This document shows, piece by piece, positions 10,097-18,658 of a DNA stretch of 18,752 nt. The position numbers and the translations under genes are program-made. The stretch comes from Nitrosomonas sp. (lineage in GTDB: Bacteria; Pseudomonadota; Gammaproteobacteria; Burkholderiales; Nitrosomonadaceae), in NCBI GenBank assembly GCA_016721865.1, contig JADKHF010000051.1, forward strand, positions 1 to 18,752, written 5' to 3'. The notes under the pieces were generated by a model. The model saw only the letters and a program-made list of their open reading frames with translations. It ran no database searches and was not told the origin of the DNA. Position 1 is the stretch's first letter. Each line of letters starts with the position of its first letter.

Positions 10097-10662
10097 CTAG
10101 GGTATTGCTAATGGCATCCTCGGCGCAAGCTACAGTGATAACAGGTAATAAAAACAATTGGGGTTTTTATGAAGACGCGCCTTTTCTCCCATCGCTATAT
10201 GTTGGTGATGGAACTAATCATGTAACTTTTTCATGGAGTTTGGGTGTTGCTCCTACTGGTTTTTTTTACGGGAGTAGTTTTCATGACGATTTTCTCTATG
10301 AAAGTGATGTTGCTTTTGCTACGGGTGTAACGAACGTTTCCCAGATTGCGGATGCTTCAATTTTTAGCTTTACTGATGGGTCGATTGGTCCAAATGGAGT
10401 GGGTGACTTTATTGTCGCGAGAAATATTTCCACAGGGCATTATGGTGTGCTTCGGATAGATGATATTCAAGATCAGAGCTGGAATGATGGCTTTTTTGAT
10501 CATCGGGAAGGAACTCTAAATGGATCCTGGTGGTTTCAAACTGATGGCACAGGTGACTTCTCATCGGTTTCATCTGTTCCAGAGCCGTCCACCTATATGT
10601 TGTTTGGTATAGGTCTGCTTGTTTTGCTGGGTTATCGTGTCCGGCACAAAGCGATTAAATAA
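10045..10662 (+). pseudogene. PEP-CTERM exosortase-substrate protein, body of the IS-interrupted gene
   Basis: From about 10101 the frame encodes the rest of a signal peptide (VLLMASSAQA), then a secreted domain of about 160 residues with many G/N/D/S residues (FIVARNISTGHYGVLRIDDI). The C-terminal sorting signal is PEPSTYMLFGIGLLVLLGYR followed by basic VRHKAIK, ending at TAA 10660-10662. PEP-CTERM proteins are exported, then cut and transferred by exosortase, usually together with extracellular polysaccharide. The true start is ATG 9216 on the other side of the IS. After insertion the frame extends back into the IS right end as far as a TTG at 10045, and an internal ATG at 10111 could still start a truncated product lacking a good signal peptide. 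The mature domain family is not recognised. No exosortase is in the window. Confidence 0.82.
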
Positions 10663-10784
10663 ACCGGCAGCGGATTATTCCAATTCTTGATAGACATGCA
10701 AATTTATAAAATATATAACTAACTGTTTTTAATAATTTAAACTAATATAATTATTGCTGATTCTATCTGTAATTGGAATTAGGT

Positions 10785-10810
10785 ATTGCCCGGCTTGTGT
10801 TCCGGGCAAT
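10785..10810. terminator. Strong hairpin between convergent genes, possible terminator
   Basis: ATTGCCCGG (10785-10793) pairs perfectly with CCGGGCAAT (10802-10810) around an 8-nt loop. It sits in the 231-bp gap between the convergent PEP-CTERM and FimV-like genes. No T run follows on either strand, so intrinsic termination is uncertain. The rest of the gap is AT-rich and shows nothing recognisable. Confidence 0.45.
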
Positions 10811-10893
10811 GCTTAAGAATGAGTCGTTCGCTAACGAGTGCGATACAGGTAACACGCAGCAATTTCTCTTTCTGTCAATAAATTTGAATGGAA

Positions 10894-12230
10894 TTAATCT
10901 GATCCGGATGTGTTAGAAAAAAACTTTTCCTTGCGCTTTCGTTCGTCAAAATAAAGCGTTTCATTCGGCTCGAGTTTATTGCCCAATTTCTGGATTTGTA
11001 TCCAGATATCAGAAAATTCCCCCATACGTTTAAAACGGCGGGCATTCTTTTTAAAGTCACTTTTGTTATTTGACTTATAGAGCTGTTCGAATAACAGGAG
11101 CCAGCTCGGGATGTCGTGCGGGTTTGTTGCGAGTTGCTGCTGCAGCAATTGAATCGCGGCATCCGGGTTATCCTGCTCGATTAACGCGCGTGCTTCGGAT
11201 GCCGCGTGACCGGGTGGTTCAAGTGTATTCTTCGGTGAATCGTTTGGTTTGTCACTGCGCTGCAACAAAAGCGCTTCGTACCGCTGCCGTTCCGTTGTAT
11301 CCGGTAGCGGTGCATCGGTGGACTGTGCGAATCTTTCTTTAATTTTGTGATGATTGCGTAACATCAGAATAATGATCAACAGCGTCAATAGTAGCCCGAA
11401 AAAGAAATACGCTATCCGAGAATAAAGTAAATTCCATCGGAGCATTGTTGCTGGTTTCATCTGGCCCCAGTGGACTGTTAGGTTGTTGTTCGTCAGTTTC
11501 CGGTGGCGTTATTGTTTTTGCAACAGGTTGTGCGCTATCCGCGGTCGGCGTTGTTGGGTCTGTAAGATGTTGTTTTCCCTCTTCAGGCGAGGCGCTTATG
11601 GTCTCCATGGGTTGTTCGCTGGGTGTCGCCATTCTTGATGCAAGCATGGATTGCATTGTGGCAATTTGTTTTTCGAGTGACTCAATGCGTTTTAATAATG
11701 CGTTAAGTTCGTTTGTTTCATTCCCCGGCGATTTGTTCCAATTGCGCGATAAGCTTTAATACCGGCTGATTATCATCCAATCTGGATATCCCGGTTTCCG
11801 GGGTTGGTGCTGCAGATTGGGTCTTGCTGAGACTATTGGTTGTGCCTGATTCCTTTGTCCTGGTTGCCGGTTTTGCGTAGTTGCCAATCGTTCTTAAATC
11901 GGGAATGTGAATGATGGCCCCAGCGGGCAATGGTTGATAGGTGCCACCAGGAAAGCGTTCAGGATTAGTGTGAATAATTGCACGAATAAAATTATCACGT
12001 GCAATGGGATCTTTAGGAAACATCTTGCGGGCAATCTGCATGATATCTTCTCCGGGCAGGATCTGCCACTGTTCCCGGGATCCTGTGGCATTATGGCTGG
12101 AGGCGGCAGCAATTCCATTACGCGCAAAGTTATCCTGCGCTGGAGGTAAAACAGGTAATTCAGCCTTAACTAAAGCACCTGTTAGAGAGAAAATAATGAC
12201 AAATATTAATTTGCTGGATAATGCAGCCAT
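10894..12230 (-). pseudogene. FimV/HubP-like polar membrane protein, two frame breaks
   Basis: Three frame pieces form one ~445-residue protein. The first (12230-11718) has a signal peptide (MAALSSKLIFVIIFSLTGAL) and a LysM-like segment (WQILPGEDIMQIARKMFP, then LPAGAIIHIPDL). The second (about 11730-11400) opens with a coiled coil (NELNALLKRIESLEKQIATM) and a Pro/Thr/Glu-rich linker. The third (about 11430-10894) has a membrane span (FFFGLLLTLLIIILMLR) and a cytoplasmic TPR-like region (EARALIEQDNPDAAIQLLQQ). This order matches FimV/HubP, which anchor type IV pili or polarity factors. The conserved C-terminal FimV domain is not visible, so this is a short relative. The frame breaks lie near 11718-11725 (GGGGAATG) and 11400-11440, each fitting one extra base. 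It follows the DUF4124 gene by 15 bp and is probably co-transcribed. Confidence 0.7.
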
Positions 12231-12245
12231 CTAATTTTGGAATAT

Positions 12246-12695
12246 TTATTTGCAGAATTTTGCAATTGCCTTGTTGGCTTCATCAATTTTTTTCTGCCGG
12301 ACATCATCATCGACATATGCGATGCCACCTGCGCCATCCGGCACAGTTAAGCGCGGTGAATCGGTATATATTCTAAGCTGTCCCTGGGCGTCTATGCATT
12401 TTTTTTGACTTTCTTCAGCCGTTGCCTGCTGTTTTACTTCTTCTTCCTTTTTGTTCTGCTGGCGTTTGTCAAACTCGAGTCTTTCTTCAGCCAGGTTTCT
12501 GGATTGACTCGTTTCACTATTCCCGGATGCAGGCGATGATTTGATATTTAATCTTTTTCCTTCCTTGGCAACACCGGGTGGAGGCGGTATATCCGTGTAT
12601 TGCGTTTTGCCATTTTCATCAACCCATTTATAGATTTGCGCATTGACTGTGATACTGAATAGTACTATTAACCCTGCAAATGCAAAATTTCTCAT
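12246..12695 (-). CDS. Secreted DUF4124 protein
   Basis: The start is taken at ATG 12695 (MRNFAFAGLIVLFSITVNAQ), because this begins a clean signal peptide with cleavage near VNA-Q; the open frame extends 15 codons further upstream but those residues do not look like a signal peptide. The mature protein begins with the DUF4124 signature QIYKWVDENGKTQYTDIPPP. A charged helical stretch (LEFDKRQQNKKEEEVKQQ) and a C-terminal part with two Cys (KKCIDAQGQLRIYTD, AIAKFCK) follow. DUF4124 proteins are common small periplasmic proteins of beta- and gammaproteobacteria, with no established activity. The gene is divergent from guaB, sharing a ~170-bp AT-rich upstream region, and lies just upstream of the FimV-like gene on the same strand. 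The frame is intact. Confidence 0.85.
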   Translation of the reverse strand: MRNFAFAGLIVLFSITVNAQIYKWVDENGKTQYTDIPPPPGVAKEGKRLNIKSSPASGNSETSQSRNLAEERLEFDKRQQNKKEEEVKQQATAEESQKKCIDAQGQLRIYTDSPRLTVPDGAGGIAYVDDDVRQKKIDEANKAIAKFCK

Positions 12696-12836
12696 TGAGT
12701 GCCCCAGAAATAAATGATCTGAAATACATCGGTATCGCATTCATGCAACTTTAAGATTTATCGCATAAATTCATAATAATTGGAAATATGCTGCATTCTT
12801 AGCTGAATTGGGGCGAAATTTACACCTGAATTTGGC

Positions 12837-12842
12837 TATAAT
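12837..12842 (+). promoter_or_regulatory. Probable -10 box of the guaBA operon
   Basis: A perfect TATAAT lies 25 nt upstream of the guaB ATG, implying a transcription start near 12849 and a very short leader. No good -35 element at 16-18 bp spacing was found; TTTACA at 12819-12824 is too close. The guaB ribosome site AAGGA is at 12854-12858. Confidence 0.55.
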
Positions 12843-12866
12843 GTCGCTTTGCAAAGGATTGTTATT

Positions 12867-14330
12867 ATGCAATTGATTCAAAAAGCGCTCACCTTTGATG
12901 ATGTTCTGTTAATTCCCGCACACTCAACGGTTTTGCCGCGTGATGTCAGTTTGGCGACAAAATTAACACGCACCATTACTCTCAATATTCCTTTGCTATC
13001 GGCTGCTATGGATACAGTCACCGAAGCGCCTCTGGCTATTGCAATAGCGCAAGAAGGCGGTATCGGTATTATTCATAAAAATATGTCGATAGAAGCTCAG
13101 GCGGCACATGTCGCACAAGTCAAACGTTTTGAAAGTGGTGTGGTAAAGGACCCGATTACCATTCACCCGAACATGACTGTACGTGAAGTTCTTGAACTGA
13201 TACGACTGCACAAAATTTCTGGATTGCCTGTAGTGAATGGCAAGAAAGTTGTCGGGATTGTGACCAACCGGGATCTCCGTTTTGAAACAAATCTCGATCA
13301 AGCGATCAAGCATATCATGACCCCCAAGAATCGGTTAGTGACTGTCAAAGAGGATACCTCACGCGAGGAGGTGCTGGCGTTATTGCATAAACATCGGCTA
13401 GAACGTGTTCTGGTAGTCAATAACCAATTTGAATTATGCGGTCTCATTACTGTTAAAGATATTATTAAAACCTCGGAATATCCGTTGGCCAGCAAAGATG
13501 AACAAGAAAGTTTACGCGTCGGTGCAGCGATTGGAGTCGGGGAGGGTAGTGAAGAGCGCGCGACCGCACTGGTTGAGGCCGGTGTTGATGTGATCGTGGT
13601 TGATACGGCGCATGGCCATTCGCAGAGTGTTCTGGATCGCATTGCATGGATAAAAAAGAACTTGCCGTCTGTTCAGGTAATTGGTGGAAATGTTGCAACA
13701 GCGGCAGCAGCTAGAGCGATGGTGGATAATGGTGTGGATGCTGTGAAAGTCGGTATCGGTCCCGGTTCCATTTGTACCACGCGGATTGTTGCGGGTGTCG
13801 GAATTCCGCAGATTACCGCCATTCATAATGTTTCCGAAGCACTAAAGGGCAGCGGTGTGCCGACCATTGCCGACGGCGGCATCCGGTATTCAGGCGATAT
13901 CGCAAAAGCTTTGGCAGCGGGTGCGGATCTTGTTATGCTGGGCGGTTTGTTTGCTGGAACAGCAGAAGCGCCGGGAGAAATTGAATTATTTCAAGGCCGC
14001 TCGTATAAAAGTTATCGTGGCATGGGTTCACTTTCTGCCATGCAGCAAGGATCCAGTGATCGCTATTTCCAGGAAAAAGAACAAAAAAATAATGACAAAC
14101 TGGTGCCTGAAGGCGTGGAAGGCCGTGTGCCCTTCAAAGGCAGCATTTCTGGAGTTATTCATCAATTGATGGGAGGCGTGCGTTCAAGTATGGGTTATCT
14201 GGGGTGTGAAACCATCGCTGCGATGCACGACAGAGCAGAATTTGTCGAAATTACTTCGGCTGGCATTCGTGAATCTCATGTGCATGATGTTCAGATTACC
14301 AAAGAAGCGCCCAACTATCATGTCAAGTAA
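12867..14330 (+). CDS. guaB: Inosine-5'-monophosphate dehydrogenase
   Basis: GuaB oxidises IMP to XMP with NAD+, the committed step of guanine nucleotide synthesis, in the cytoplasm as a tetramer. The start is ATG 12867 (MQLIQKALTFDDVLLIPAHS), with AAGGA upstream; an in-frame TTG at 12849 is less likely. The protein is 487 residues, normal for the family. The barrel begins with AAMDTVTEAPLAIAIAQEGG. Two CBS domains lie at about 90-205 (HKISGLPVVNGKKVVGIVTN and HRLERVLVVNNQFELCGLIT). The catalytic loop GPGSICTTRIVAGVG carries the active-site Cys. Also present are DGGIRYSGDIAKALAAGADL and the flap YRGMGSLSAMQQGSSDRY. It is intact, in contrast to most neighbours. It is followed after 12 bp by guaA, the next enzyme of the pathway. 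Confidence 0.98.
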   Translation: MQLIQKALTFDDVLLIPAHSTVLPRDVSLATKLTRTITLNIPLLSAAMDTVTEAPLAIAIAQEGGIGIIHKNMSIEAQAAHVAQVKRFESGVVKDPITIHPNMTVREVLELIRLHKISGLPVVNGKKVVGIVTNRDLRFETNLDQAIKHIMTPKNRLVTVKEDTSREEVLALLHKHRLERVLVVNNQFELCGLITVKDIIKTSEYPLASKDEQESLRVGAAIGVGEGSEERATALVEAGVDVIVVDTAHGHSQSVLDRIAWIKKNLPSVQVIGGNVATAAAARAMVDNGVDAVKVGIGPGSICTTRIVAGVGIPQITAIHNVSEALKGSGVPTIADGGIRYSGDIAKALAAGADLVMLGGLFAGTAEAPGEIELFQGRSYKSYRGMGSLSAMQQGSSDRYFQEKEQKNNDKLVPEGVEGRVPFKGSISGVIHQLMGGVRSSMGYLGCETIAAMHDRAEFVEITSAGIRESHVHDVQITKEAPNYHVK

Positions 14331-14342
14331 GAATTAATCGTA

Positions 14343-15903
14343 ATGCATCAGAAAATTCTAATTCTGGACTTTGGTTCGCAGTACACACAGCTTATTGCCC
14401 GGCGTGTTCGTGAAGCAAACGTTTATTGCGAATTGCATCCTTATGATGTCAGCTCGGAATTTATCAAGGAATTTTCACCCAAAGGAATCATACTTTCCGG
14501 CGGGCCCGCTTCAGTCACCGAAGATGAAACGCCGCGCGCGCCGCAAATTGTTTTTGAACTGAATATACCGGTATTGGGCATCTGTTATGGCATGCAAACC
14601 ATGGCGGCGCAATTGGGCGGTTCGGTAGAGAATGCAGTTGTGCGTGAATTCGGCTATGCAGAAATACAAACAACGCAAACTGGTGCGTTATTTCAGGAAA
14701 TTAAAGATCGCACGAGTGCGGCTGGAAACAATGTATTAGATGTCTGGATGAGTCATGGCGATAAAGTGGTTGCTTTGCCTGCCGGGTTTCAAGTGATGGC
14801 ATTCAATGCGGCTACGCCGATTGTAGCCATGGCGGATGACAGGCGTAAGTTTTATGGTATCCAGTTTCACCCTGAAGTCACTCACACACTGCAAGGCAAA
14901 GCGATACTCGAGCGGTTTGTGCACGATATTTGCGGGGTTGGCCGGGATTGGAATATGCCGGATTATGTCGATGAAGCGATTGGCAGGATTCGTGCAGCCG
15001 TTGGAAAGGATCAAGTAATCCTGGGTTTGTCCGGCGGTGTGGATTCATCCGTGGCTGCTGCATTAATCCATCGTGCCATTGGCGATCAGCTCACTTGCGT
15101 GTTTGTGGACAATGGTCTGTTGCGCGCCAATGAAGCCAAACAAGTGATGGAAACTTTTGCCAGTAATCTGACCGTGAAAGTGATTCATATTGACGCCAGC
15201 CGTGATTTTTACCGGAACCTTAAAGGCGTCTCCGATCCGGAAACCAAACGGAAGATTATCGGGCGTGAATTTGTTGAGGTATTTCAGCGTGAATCTGCAA
15301 AAATCAGCGATGCGAAATGGCTTGCACAAGGCACTATTTATCCGGATGTGATTGAATCGGCCGGAGGGAAAACCAAGAAAGCGCATACGATCAAATCGCA
15401 TCACAATGTAGGCGGATTGCCGGAAACACTTCATCTGAAATTACTCGAACCGTTACGCGAACTGTTCAAGGACGAAGTGCGTGAATTGGGGCTGGCACTC
15501 GGATTGTCACGCGAAATGGTTTTCCGCCATCCGTTTCCTGGTCCTGGGTTAGGGGTTCGCATACTGGGCGAAGTAAGTACGAATACGCCGGCTTCTAAGA
15601 CAGGAGGATCAAATCTTTATCGAAGAATTGCAACGTTCCGGCTGGTACGAAAAGACATCGCAGGCCTTTGCAGTGTTTTTGCCCGTCAAGTCGGTGGGTG
15701 TGATGGGTGATGGACGTACCTATGAATACGTTATCGCCCTCAGAGCCGTGCAAACGCAAGACTTCATGACAGCCAACTGGGCGGAGCTGCCGTATTCCCT
15801 GCTCAGCAAGGTTTCCAACCGCATCATCAACGAAATCCGCGGCATCAATCGTGTCGTTTACGATATTTCTGGCAAACCACCGGCAACGATTGAGGGGAAA
15901 TGA
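14343..15903 (+). pseudogene. guaA: GMP synthase (glutamine-hydrolysing), frame break near the C-terminus
   Basis: GuaA aminates XMP to GMP using glutamine and ATP. The class I amidotransferase domain is complete: DFGSQYTQLIARRVRE, nucleophile Cys in LGICYGMQ, His/Glu in GIQFHPEVTH. The ATP pyrophosphatase domain has the PP-loop GLSGGVDSSVAAALIH. The dimerisation domain begins with FRHPFPGPGLGVRILGEV. The original frame then runs into unrelated residues and stops at 15710. The conserved end resumes in the +1 frame (DQIFIEELQRSGWYEKTSQ, SVGVMGDGRTYEYVIALRAV, GINRVVYDISGKPPATIEGK) to TGA 15901-15903. The break lies between 15575 and 15605, where CGAATACGCCGGCTTC replaces the expected KEYADL codons. 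Repaired length is about 520, normal for GuaA. Because the tail is otherwise conserved and the gene is central to metabolism, a sequence error is more likely than loss. The end reads IEGK where IEWE is usual. Confidence 0.95.
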
Positions 15904-15949
15904 TTCTATGTCTCGCATTGCCTAGCACTGAACTGTAACAAATCACTCC

Positions 15950-15973
15950 AAAGCCGCTCCAGTGCGGTTTTTT
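15950..15973 (+). terminator. Intrinsic terminator of guaBA
   Basis: The AAAGCCGC stem pairs with GCGGTTTT (one G-T pair) around a 6-nt loop, and the arm runs into six T. It lies 47 bp after the guaA stop, marking the end of the operon and of the core-genome segment. Confidence 0.85.
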
Positions 15974-15996
15974 GTTCATTCGTCTGGTAATATCTG

Positions 15997-16024
15997 CTTC
16001 AAGAAAGTATCTTCAAGAAAGTTT
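15997..16024. repeat. 14-bp tandem repeat, two copies
   Basis: CTTCAAGAAAGTAT (15997-16010) is followed directly by CTTCAAGAAAGTTT (16011-16024), with 13 of 14 bases identical. It lies just past the guaA terminator and ahead of the integrase gene, where recombinase or excisionase arm sites would be expected. Confidence 0.7.
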
Positions 16025-16041
16025 CAGGTATGGTTTACCCG

Positions 16042-16181
16042 ATGGTATGATTCATCTTTAAGTCCAAAGTATCCAGCAATACCATCCGTTGATATCTCGG
16101 TTAATCATGGTATTAATATTGAAGAATCCATTAATTAATAGTGACTTAAGTATAATTTGTAACTGACAAAATCATGGTATT
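16042..16181. repeat. Four copies of ATGGTAT upstream of the integrase, candidate arm-type sites
   Basis: ATGGTAT occurs at 16042-16048, inverted at 16079-16085, and again at 16107-16113 and 16174-16180. The last two sit in a 12-bp direct repeat, AATCATGGTATT (16103-16114 and 16170-16181). Short repeated motifs on one side of the integrase gene are typical of arm-binding sites in tyrosine-recombinase elements. Function is inferred from position only. Confidence 0.55.
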
Positions 16182-16247
16182 TAAATGCCCGTCGGTGCCA
16201 TGAATTTAGATAGAATATAGTAATTTACTGAATAATAAGGATATAAA

Positions 16248-16365
16248 TTGCTCACAGATACCAAGATACTTAATCTAAAGCCAAAAGATAAATGTACAAA
16301 AGTGTCGGATCGTGATGGTTTGTACGTTACTTTCAAAATCAGGAGGAATTTCATTCCGGTATAAC
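16248..16365 (+). pseudogene. Island tyrosine integrase (DUF4102/P4 type), N-terminal fragment
   Basis: The start is TTG 16248, with AAGGA at 16237-16241 at good spacing. The product begins LLTDTKILNLKPKDKCTKVS and continues DRDGLYVTF, the arm-binding DUF4102 domain at the N-terminus of P4-type integrases. The frame stops at 16364 because of one break near 16332. In the next frame SKSGGISFRYN continues the family pattern to about 16365. Then similarity ends abruptly at the boundary of the IS91-like element. A downstream piece of the same gene seems to reappear at 18704. Integrases of this class often use the 3' end of guaA or tRNA genes as target; here the gene lies 345 bp after the guaA stop and reads away from it. 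The catalytic domain is not in the window. Confidence 0.75.
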
Positions 16366-16399
16366 GAAATAAGGTTAGATTGCTTGATCGCGAAGCGAA

Positions 16400-17754
16400 G
16401 CCACAATCTGAACCGTTGTTGGACAAACCCGGTGGGGCTGCCATGATCCTGCTTGTTGTGGAAATATCTCTCTGTTGATCGGTGCGGTGGCGGCCGGGTC
16501 CTATGCGTCATGCCCCAAATCCACCACGCTAAAGTTGCCGTGCAGCAACCTATTCTGCTCAACCTGCCATTCTTGATGCGTTTGCCGCTGATTTCACCCG
16601 CTTTTGCAGGGCGAGTGCGCCTGGCCTGCCGAGTCCGGCAGGTTGACGGTGTGTTGCGTTACGTGGCCATCTCCCTGTTTGACGCAAAGTCCGTAATCGG
16701 TGGGTACAAAGATATTTACGATGCAAGTACGGACAATCTTCATCACCCCGTTAACATTTGCATCGTATCACCGGGCGTGGTTGCGGTGGGGGAGCACGAC
16801 ACGTTGATCAGTTGCACCAGTGGGGATCAGTTTGCTGTTGGGATTTTTAAAGCCGAAGTTGCCGGGCACAGCGATAACCTTTGGGCAAAATGTGTTGCAG
16901 GATCAGGCGCAGGAATGCCACACGCCGCTTCGAGTGCGGGTTTCCATCTTACGGGTTTTCGCTGTTCTGGTAGCCGGAACGTGACGTTGCCATCGCAGTT
17001 TGCAACGATGTTCTTCTCGGGCAATACCCCGCGATACAACCGTCTCCCAGATACAATACCTTCTGCCTTGAACCCACCCCTTTGCAATCCCCCACCCATT
17101 TTTCTGGATATTGCCTGGGCTGGTTTAATCCCGCCTGTTTGATGCCACTTAACCGTTTAGCTGGAACGCTCTCGCCAGCGCTTTGTGGTCAAACAGATAT
17201 ATAAATCTTTATTGCGCCACAGACGCCGTTTTGTTGTCGAACCCGGCGGATGGCATCACCAATGCATGCGGTGTTAAATCCGGTAAAGCGGTTGTGGGTG
17301 TGCAGCTGCATTACAGCACCCGTGGTGCCACGCAGTTTTCTGTCATTCCGGCTGAAGGTGCCGGCGGGGTCTCACGCCACTGCGGGTAGTCGAGTCTTTC
17401 ATCACGCGCTTCCATTTGCTGCAGGCAAGCTTACGGAACTGGGCGGAGCAAGGTGAAACGTCACCATGAAGTAATTGCAGGAATCAGCTTTTGCAACTGC
17501 TGGTCTATCCAGCGTTGCGACTCGTCCGCCTGGCAGTGCGGGCAATGGCGATATCCACGGGATAAGGCAGATAACTTTGTTCCTGACAGTCGCTCACAGG
17601 CAAGTTGTATCTTGTGGCTCATGCTGCTGCGACAAAATTCGAAGGCACTCAACTACGCCAATTGGCTGGAATGTTGGACGATGGCCGTATTGTGGACGAT
17701 AAGCTCAAGCTGCATAGTTGTCAACAATGTGTGCCAGCCGGATCGTTGGACATT
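16400..17754 (-). pseudogene. IS91-family rolling-circle transposase, heavily degraded
   Basis: Pieces of the family can be read across several minus-strand frames. Near ATG 17754: MSNDPAGT, and in the next frame LAHIVDNYAA. The N-terminal zinc region follows (YRHCPHCQADESQRWIDQQL, about 17575-17515). Then LHTHNRF (about 17310), EKWVGDCKGVG (about 17100), and the most diagnostic stretch GRRLYRGVLPEKNIVANCDG with NVTFR (about 17050-16980). In other frames come ARNFGFLNPNSK-like residues (about 16870-16830) and a C-terminal zinc-type region with KIVRTCI (about 16750). IS91 transposases are HUH/Y2 nucleases that move by rolling circle. There are many stops and shifts, so it is certainly non-functional as given. 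The C-terminal limit is approximate. The long plus-strand frame at 16453-17142 is only its antisense. Confidence 0.75.
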
Positions 17755-18658
17755 CCACCAGCCGATTGATATCGACCTATCAGCGCATTGATGCGGTCCA
17801 CGGCATTATCTTTGGTATGGTCGGTGAGGTCGATCACCAACGGATGGTGGTGAGATGGATTGATGAGGTTTGCACTTCCAGCAGGTCGACGCTGCTTTGA
17901 TGGAAGTGGGTGGCATAGGAATGAAACAAACTGTGTGGCGTAATTCTTTTTAAACCGCAATCGCAGGTGACACAACGCAAGAGTGAGTCTGGATGCCACC
18001 ACGATCCAGCAGGGTGGTGGCCAGGTGGGCTTTGAATCCGCACTTACGGTTGAGGAAGGCTCAATGCGGGATTGCGGGTGAATCTGCCGAAACGGCCGCA
18101 ATATCTTTGCAGGTGTTCTCCAGCAGCTTAGGACAAAGCGGTCTCGATTGCCTTTGGCGTTTCGCACTTGCCCCCGCATCCGGTCCGCATCAATATCCCC
18201 GATTGCAAACGCAAGCCTTCACCCAGCCGTAAACCCAGGCTGTACAGGGTAAAGAAAAACACGCGATAACTAAGCGCACGTGGTCATGAATATCTGTTGG
18301 GCCTGTGGCGCAGTAATAATATCCAGCGAGTGTATGACTTGGGCGGTTTGACAGATCCGCGCCCGGCCGGGGAAGTTTATTCAATACTTGGGCGCGCAAT
18401 AAAACTTCCAGCCCGGCCGCAGGTCATGTTTGAGCGAACTCCAGGAGTGAATCGGCGATATGGACAAAATAATCAGTTAACTGGAAGCCGGGTCCAAATC
18501 ATCAATCCGATAATCAAAGTATTCCCCGGCTCGACGTACGCCGTGTGAATACAGTGCGATGGTTTTTGGCTGCATCCCGACGCTTCAACCGATTGAGCAG
18601 ACATTGTTGATAATTGCACGCAAATTGCGCTGGAAATTCTGATGTCGTTACGATTCAT
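17755..18658 (-). pseudogene. Tyrosine recombinase accompanying the IS91-like transposase, degraded
   Basis: ATG 18658 opens MNRNDIRISSAICVQL, the usual start of recombinases found beside IS91-type transposases. In successive frames come NYFVHIADS, LGLRLGEGLRLQ (first catalytic Arg region, about 18230-18195), DADRMRGQVRNAKGNRDRFV (about 18185-18125), ITPHSLFHSYATHF (about 17930) and DLTDHTKDNAVDRINALIGR (about 17830-17770). The HxxR catalytic box reads HSLF, so its Arg is replaced by Phe. The catalytic Tyr position reads TGG (Trp) next to a frame break (TTIRW where TTIRYTHLT is usual). Several other frame breaks occur. The gene ends just at the start of the transposase, as expected for a coupled pair. 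It is distinct from the DUF4102 integrase that flanks the element. Confidence 0.75.

Larger units (their letters stand above)
15904..16247. other. Repeat-rich gap between guaA and the island integrase
   Basis: These 344 bp contain no gene. They hold the guaA terminator, a 14-bp tandem repeat, four copies of ATGGTAT (one inverted) and a ribosome site for the integrase. AT content rises sharply after the terminator. The position and repeats suit the attachment-site side of an integrated element whose integrase sits next to the guaA 3' end. Confidence 0.6.

Noticed and set aside
10045..10100. TTG 10045 as the genuine start of the PEP-CTERM protein
   Set aside because: The residues before VLLMASSAQA come from the IS right end in a non-coding frame; the real start is ATG 9216 across the insertion.
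12696..12866. Riboswitch or attenuator upstream of guaB
   Set aside because: The predicted leader from the TATAAT box is under 20 nt, too short to fold an aptamer, and no hairpin with a T run was seen.
15997..16181. Possible CRISPR-like repeat array
   Set aside because: The repeats are only 7-14 bp, with irregular spacing and no cas gene; recombinase arm sites are a better explanation.
16453..17142. 229-codon plus-strand open frame after the integrase fragment
   Set aside because: The opposite strand reads clear IS91 transposase motifs (GRRLYRGVLPEKNIV), and the plus-strand product has no family pattern.
17721..18179. 152-codon minus-strand frame as a separate gene
   Set aside because: Its start (RGQVRNAKGNRDRFV) and end (DLTDHTKDNAVDRINALIGR) are both parts of the degraded tyrosine recombinase, with an out-of-frame middle.
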